From assembly GCF_030815485.1 (NCBI RefSeq), contig NZ_JAUSWV010000002.1, positions 3,100,001 through 3,164,000 of the forward strand: a DNA stretch of 64,000 bases, in the 5' to 3' direction. This DNA comes from Streptomyces rishiriensis. GTDB lineage: Bacteria; Actinomycetota; Actinomycetes; Streptomycetales; Streptomycetaceae. Below, in pieces: positions 60,767 to 64,000 of the stretch. The notes below the pieces were generated by a model. It was not told the origin of the DNA. It made no database searches and saw only the letters and a program-made list of their open reading frames with translations. How positions within the stretch are numbered: position 1 is the stretch's first letter; each line of letters starts with the position of its first letter. The translations under genes were made by a program, and so were the position numbers.

Positions 60767-61920
60767 AGCGTGACCTCCGGGACGTCCAGCCGCAGGCCCT
60801 CGGCGGAGGACTTCAGGCCCAGATCGGCGAGCTGGACGCCACGGGCGCCGGCCAGCAGGTCCCAGTGGTAGGGGGCGTCGGCGTAGACGTGCTTGAGGAA
60901 CAGCTCCCACTGGGCCTTGAAGCCGTTGTCGAACTCGCCGTTGTCGGGCACCTCCTGCCACTGGTCGCGGAAGACCTCGGTGGCGGGGATGTCCGGGTTC
61001 CACACGGGCTTCGGCGTCGCGCTGCGGTGCTGGACACGGCAGTTGCGCAGTCCGGCGACCGCCGAGCCCTCCGTGCCGTCGACCTGGAACTCCACGAGCT
61101 CGTCGCGGTTGACCCGGACCGCCCAGGAGGAGTTGATCTGGGCGATGGCGCCGCCGTCGAGTTCGAAGATGCCGTAGGCGGCGTCGTCGGCCGTGGCGTC
61201 GTAGGGCTTGCCGTTCTCGTCCCAGCGCTGCGGGATGTGGGTGGTGGCGATGGCCTGGACGGACTTCACCCTTCCGAACAGCTCGTGCAGGACGTACTCC
61301 CAGTGCGGGAACATGTCGACGACGATGCCGCCGCCGTCCTCGGCGCGGTAGTTCCAGGACGGGCGCTGGGCGGCCTGCCAGTCGCCCTCGAAGACCCAGT
61401 AGCCGAACTCGCCGCGGACGGAGAGGATCCGGCCGAAGAAGCCGCCGTCGATGAGGCGCTTCAGCTTCAGCAGACCCGGAAGGAACAGCTTGTCCTGGAC
61501 GACGCCGTGCTTGATGCCCGCGGCGGTGGCCAGCCGGGCGAGTTCGAGGGCGCCGTCGAGACCGGTCGCCGTCGGCTTCTCCGTGTAGACGTGCTTGCCC
61601 GCGGCGATCGCCTTCTTGATGGCCTCCTCGCGGGCGGAGGTGACCTGGGCGTCGAAGTAGATGTCGACGGTGGGGTCGGCGAGGACCGCGTCGACGTCGG
61701 TGGAGACGTGTCGCGGATCCAGGCCGTGCCGCTCGGCCAGCGCCCTCAGCGCGTGCTCGCGGCGGCCGACGAGGATCGGTTCCGGCCACAGCACGGTGCC
61801 GTCGCCGAGGTCGAGTCCGCCCTGTTCGCGCAGGGCCAGGATGGAGCGGACGAGGTGCTGGCGGTAGCCCATGCGCCCCGTCACGCCGTTCATGGCGATA
61901 CGCACCGTCTTGCGTGTCAC
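60763..61920 (-). CDS. Gfo/Idh/MocA-family sugar dehydrogenase
   Basis: A 385-residue NAD(P)-dependent oxidoreductase. Rossmann start VRIAMNGVTGRMGYRQHLVR; the family motif EKP is in GKHVYTEKPTATGLDGALE; the substrate-side His is in DMFPHWEYVLHELFG. GTG 61920 follows GAAGGGACCGAC. First gene of a three-gene catabolic operon with the LacI regulator divergent upstream. Confidence 0.9.
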   Translation of the reverse strand: MTRKTVRIAMNGVTGRMGYRQHLVRSILALREQGGLDLGDGTVLWPEPILVGRREHALRALAERHGLDPRHVSTDVDAVLADPTVDIYFDAQVTSAREEAIKKAIAAGKHVYTEKPTATGLDGALELARLATAAGIKHGVVQDKLFLPGLLKLKRLIDGGFFGRILSVRGEFGYWVFEGDWQAAQRPSWNYRAEDGGGIVVDMFPHWEYVLHELFGRVKSVQAIATTHIPQRWDENGKPYDATADDAAYGIFELDGGAIAQINSSWAVRVNRDELVEFQVDGTEGSAVAGLRNCRVQHRSATPKPVWNPDIPATEVFRDQWQEVPDNGEFDNGFKAQWELFLKHVYADAPYHWDLLAGARGVQLADLGLKSSAEGLRLDVPEVTL

Positions 61921-61990
61921 GTCGGTCCCTTCGTAGGCGTAGTACGCGGTTGTGCGCGCCGCGTACGCCTCTTCCTGATCAGCGTGACAG

Positions 61991-62001
61991 CAAGCGCTTT
62001 C
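61991..62001. promoter_or_regulatory. LacI-type operator candidate
   Basis: CAAGCGCTTTC contains the palindrome AAGCGCTT (61992-61999), a typical LacI/GalR-family core. It sits between the divergent dehydrogenase operon and the LacI gene. Confidence 0.65.
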
Positions 62002-62196
62002 TATACAAGGAGAAGCTAGCCTCTGACCAGCGGTCCGGACAAGACCGTGTCCATCTCGAGTTGTTCGAGGGGGCGAACAGCGGGGGTCCTGGGCCGTAAG
62101 GTCTGCTCGACACGCCCGGAACCATGCCCGCGAGGCAGCTGTCTACCAGGGCGTACGACGACGTACGACGAGATGTGCGACCGGAGGACAGACGAG

Positions 62197-63243
62197 ATGA
62201 CGGTGACCCTGGCGGACGTGGCGGCCCGCGCGCAGGTCTCGCCCGCGACGGTGTCGCGCGTGCTGAACGGGAACTACCCCGTGGCGGCTACCACCAGGGA
62301 GCGGGTGCTGCGGGCGGTCGACGAGCTGGACTACGTGCTGAACGGGCCGGCCAGCGCGCTGGCCGCGGCGACGTCCGACCTGGTCGGCATCCTGGTGAAC
62401 GACATCGCCGACCCCTTCTTCGGAATCATGGCGAGTGCGATCCAGTCGGAGATCGGGGGACCGGGCGGGCGGGCCGGCGGCGAACGGCTGGCGGTGGTCT
62501 GCAACACCGGGGGCTCGCCGGAGCGTGAGCTGACCTATCTGACCCTTCTTCAGCGGCAGCGGGCCGCGGCCGTGGTGCTGACCGGCGGGGCCATGGAGAA
62601 CGAACCGCACGCGGCGGCGGTGGCGGCGAAGCTGCGCCGGCTCGGCGAGGCGGGGACGCGGATCGTGCTGTGCGGCCGGCCGCCGGCGCCGGAGACCTCC
62701 GCGATCGCGCTGACCTTCGACAACCGCGGGGGCGGGCGGGAACTGACCGAGCATCTGATCGGGCTCGGGCACCGGCGGCTCGGCTACATCGCGGGCCCGG
62801 AGGAGCGGACGACCACCCGGCACCGGCTCGAGGGCCACCGGGCGGCGCTGGTCGCGGCCGGCATCGAGGAGGATCCCCGCTGGACCGTGCACGGACGGTA
62901 CGACCGCCGGGCCGGCTACGAGGCGACGCTGGAACTCCTGCGCCGGGATCCCTCCCTGACGGCGGTCGTCGCCGCCAACGACTCCGTCGCCCTGGGCGCC
63001 TGCGCGGCGCTGCGCGACTCCGGTCTGCGGATCCCGGACGACGTCTCGGTCGCCGGCTTCGACGACCTGCCCTTCAGCATCGACGTGGTGCCCTCCCTCA
63101 CGACGGTGCGGCTGCCGCTGGCCGAGGCGGGAGCGCGGGCGGGGCGCATCGCCATGGGGCGCGAGGAGCCGCCGCCCGGCGGGATCGCCACGGTGCGGGG
63201 CGAGTTGATGGTGCGGGGCTCCTCCGGAGTGCCGCGGGGGTGA
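62197..63243 (+). CDS. LacI-family transcriptional regulator
   Basis: A 348-residue repressor. HTH TLADVAARAQVSPATVSRVL with a hinge LNGPASALAAATSD (ASAL variant); the effector domain shows LVGILVNDIADPFFGIMA and VAGFDDLPFSID. ATG 62197 was chosen over ATG 62173 because GGAGGACAG lies between them. Likely controls the divergent dehydrogenase/DUF993/isomerase operon and perhaps the genes downstream. Confidence 0.9.
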   Translation: MTVTLADVAARAQVSPATVSRVLNGNYPVAATTRERVLRAVDELDYVLNGPASALAAATSDLVGILVNDIADPFFGIMASAIQSEIGGPGGRAGGERLAVVCNTGGSPERELTYLTLLQRQRAAAVVLTGGAMENEPHAAAVAAKLRRLGEAGTRIVLCGRPPAPETSAIALTFDNRGGGRELTEHLIGLGHRRLGYIAGPEERTTTRHRLEGHRAALVAAGIEEDPRWTVHGRYDRRAGYEATLELLRRDPSLTAVVAANDSVALGACAALRDSGLRIPDDVSVAGFDDLPFSIDVVPSLTTVRLPLAEAGARAGRIAMGREEPPPGGIATVRGELMVRGSSGVPRG

Positions 63244-63623
63244 GGGTGCCGCTCGCTCACCACCGGGCCGAGCTGATCGAGGTCGTCCGGATCGGCGATC
63301 CCGCCAGACACCTCACCTCGCGCGATCTGGCCGGCGACGTCGTCGAGGTCTGGGCGGGGGAAGAGGTACGGCAGGTCCTGCACCTGATCGGCGACCTCCC
63401 GGACGGTGCGAAGTACCGCTGCTTCCTCCCCGGCTGGGGCGTCCGCGCCTACGACGACACCGATCCCGAGCCGCTCTTCGAGATCGCGTTCTGCTTCCGG
63501 TGCAACGGAGCCCGCGTCTGGGGACGTGACGTCCCGGAGGAGCAGCGGCACCAGGACTTCGAGGCGGAGAGTGCGGCCGGACGGGAGCTGCTGCGCCTGT
63601 TCCTCGCCTGTGCCCCCGGGTGA
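63240..63623 (+). CDS. Small protein of unknown function
   Basis: A 127-residue soluble protein. GTG 63240 overlaps the LacI stop (GTGA); GTG 63246 is a second option. It has a CFRCNG pair of cysteines and segments such as VVEVWAGEEVRQVLHLIGDL and KYRCFLPGWGVRAYDD. No family recognised. Coupling to the regulator suggests co-expression. Confidence 0.7.
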   Translation: MRVPLAHHRAELIEVVRIGDPARHLTSRDLAGDVVEVWAGEEVRQVLHLIGDLPDGAKYRCFLPGWGVRAYDDTDPEPLFEIAFCFRCNGARVWGRDVPEEQRHQDFEAESAAGRELLRLFLACAPG

Positions 63624-63677
63624 GGAGTCCGTGGCCCCCACTGGACCACGACCCCGTACCGGGTGACAGTGGTGACC

Positions 63678-64000
63678 ATGAAGCTAGCCTTCTCCACCCT
63701 CGGTGTTCCCGGTGTCCCCCTGCCCGAGGTGCTGCGGCTCGCGGTCGCGCACGGCTATCACGGCGTGGAGCTGCGCGCCCATCCGGAGGAGCCGGTCCAT
63801 CCGGGGCTGAGTCCGGACGAACGGGCCGACGCCGCGGCCGGGTTCAAGGCGGCGGGCGTCGAGATCCTGGGGCTCGCGGGCTACCCGCGGGTCGCCGCGC
63901 CGGGCGACGACGAGCCCGTGATCGAGGAGATCCGGGAACTCGTCGACCTCGCCCGTGACCTCGGGGCGCCCTTCGTCCGGGTCTTCCCCGGCGGCGAGGA
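63678..64000 (+). CDS. Sugar phosphate isomerase/epimerase, cut by window end
   Basis: The first 107 codons of a TIM-barrel protein from ATG 63678, still open at the window end. KLAFSTLGVPGVPLPEVLRL, HGYHGVELRAHPEEPVHPG and DLGAPFVRVFPGG are typical of the xylose-isomerase-like fold (Glu of VELRAHP is an expected active-site residue). It is the second such protein in this catabolic neighbourhood. Confidence 0.8.
   Translation, partial: MKLAFSTLGVPGVPLPEVLRLAVAHGYHGVELRAHPEEPVHPGLSPDERADAAAGFKAAGVEILGLAGYPRVAAPGDDEPVIEEIRELVDLARDLGAPFVRVFPGGE

Noticed and set aside
1..64000. tRNA or rRNA genes, insertion sequences, prophage or attachment sites
   Set aside because: None was recognised by eye in the intergenic spaces; no transposase, integrase or phage structural gene is present.

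Overview
The window is high-GC actinobacterial chromosome. Frequent GTG starts, 4-base ATGA/GTGA gene overlaps, chaplin and rodlin genes, a melC tyrosinase operon and overall codon use point to Streptomyces. From memory, the order chaplin - melC - secreted proteins - chaplin - exopolysaccharide genes - long chaplin - short chaplin - rodlins matches the SCO2699-SCO2719 neighbourhood of S. coelicolor, and the genes beyond it (LCP protein, inositol genes, copZ/copA, citrate synthase, RecD-like helicase, ribose genes) also match that chromosome arm. No search was run, so this synteny is recollection.

Layout. 1-890: the end of a FkbH-like gene plus a stand-alone acyl carrier protein. 1031-6950: aerial-surface proteins (two short chaplins, three other small secreted proteins), the tyrosinase pair melC1/melC2 and a VKOR-type disulphide-forming membrane protein. 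7189-17712: a tightly overlapping nine-gene polysaccharide operon (secreted protein, two GT4 glycosyltransferases, priming sugar-phosphate transferase, O-antigen-ligase/polymerase, MurJ/MviN-type flippase, NodB deacetylase, Wzz-like protein, GNAT). An antisense GH26-like hydrolase and an ATP-grasp/flavin oxidoreductase pair follow. 21928-26257: a long sortase-type chaplin, a short chaplin, three rodlins and an LCP ligase.

26526-31531: an ABC permease, a membrane fusion of an S15-type hydrolase with an ABC ATPase, and an APC permease. 31880-32235: a decayed lipoprotein gene. 32284-39478: myo-inositol catabolism (iolA, iolD, iolB, a Cgl0159-type aldolase, iolC, and iolE divergent). 40093-45027: a small HTH protein, a GNAT, a zinc alcohol dehydrogenase, and copper efflux copZ-copA behind a CsoR-type operator. 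45028-46048: a repeat-rich gene-free kilobase. 46049-49843: citrate synthase and RecD2 helicase. 50054-56069: the ribose operon (LacI repressor, RbsA, fused RbsC-RbsB, RbsK, RbsD). 56468-58719: a lipase-like hydrolase, a small GntR regulator and a divergent pair of small proteins. 58776-64000: a sugar-catabolic operon (TIM-barrel isomerase, DUF993 protein, Gfo/Idh/MocA dehydrogenase) divergent from its likely LacI regulator, then a second TIM-barrel isomerase cut by the window end.

How it works together. The left 26 kb reads as one locus for making and anchoring the hydrophobic coat of aerial hyphae: chaplins and rodlins (the fibrous layer), a polymer-assembly operon with its own export and trimming enzymes, an LCP ligase and a disulphide-forming enzyme that could serve the cysteine-containing chaplins and rodlins. 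Two short chaplins have BldN-type promoter matches. The right part is mostly carbon-source catabolism with local repressors and recognisable operators.
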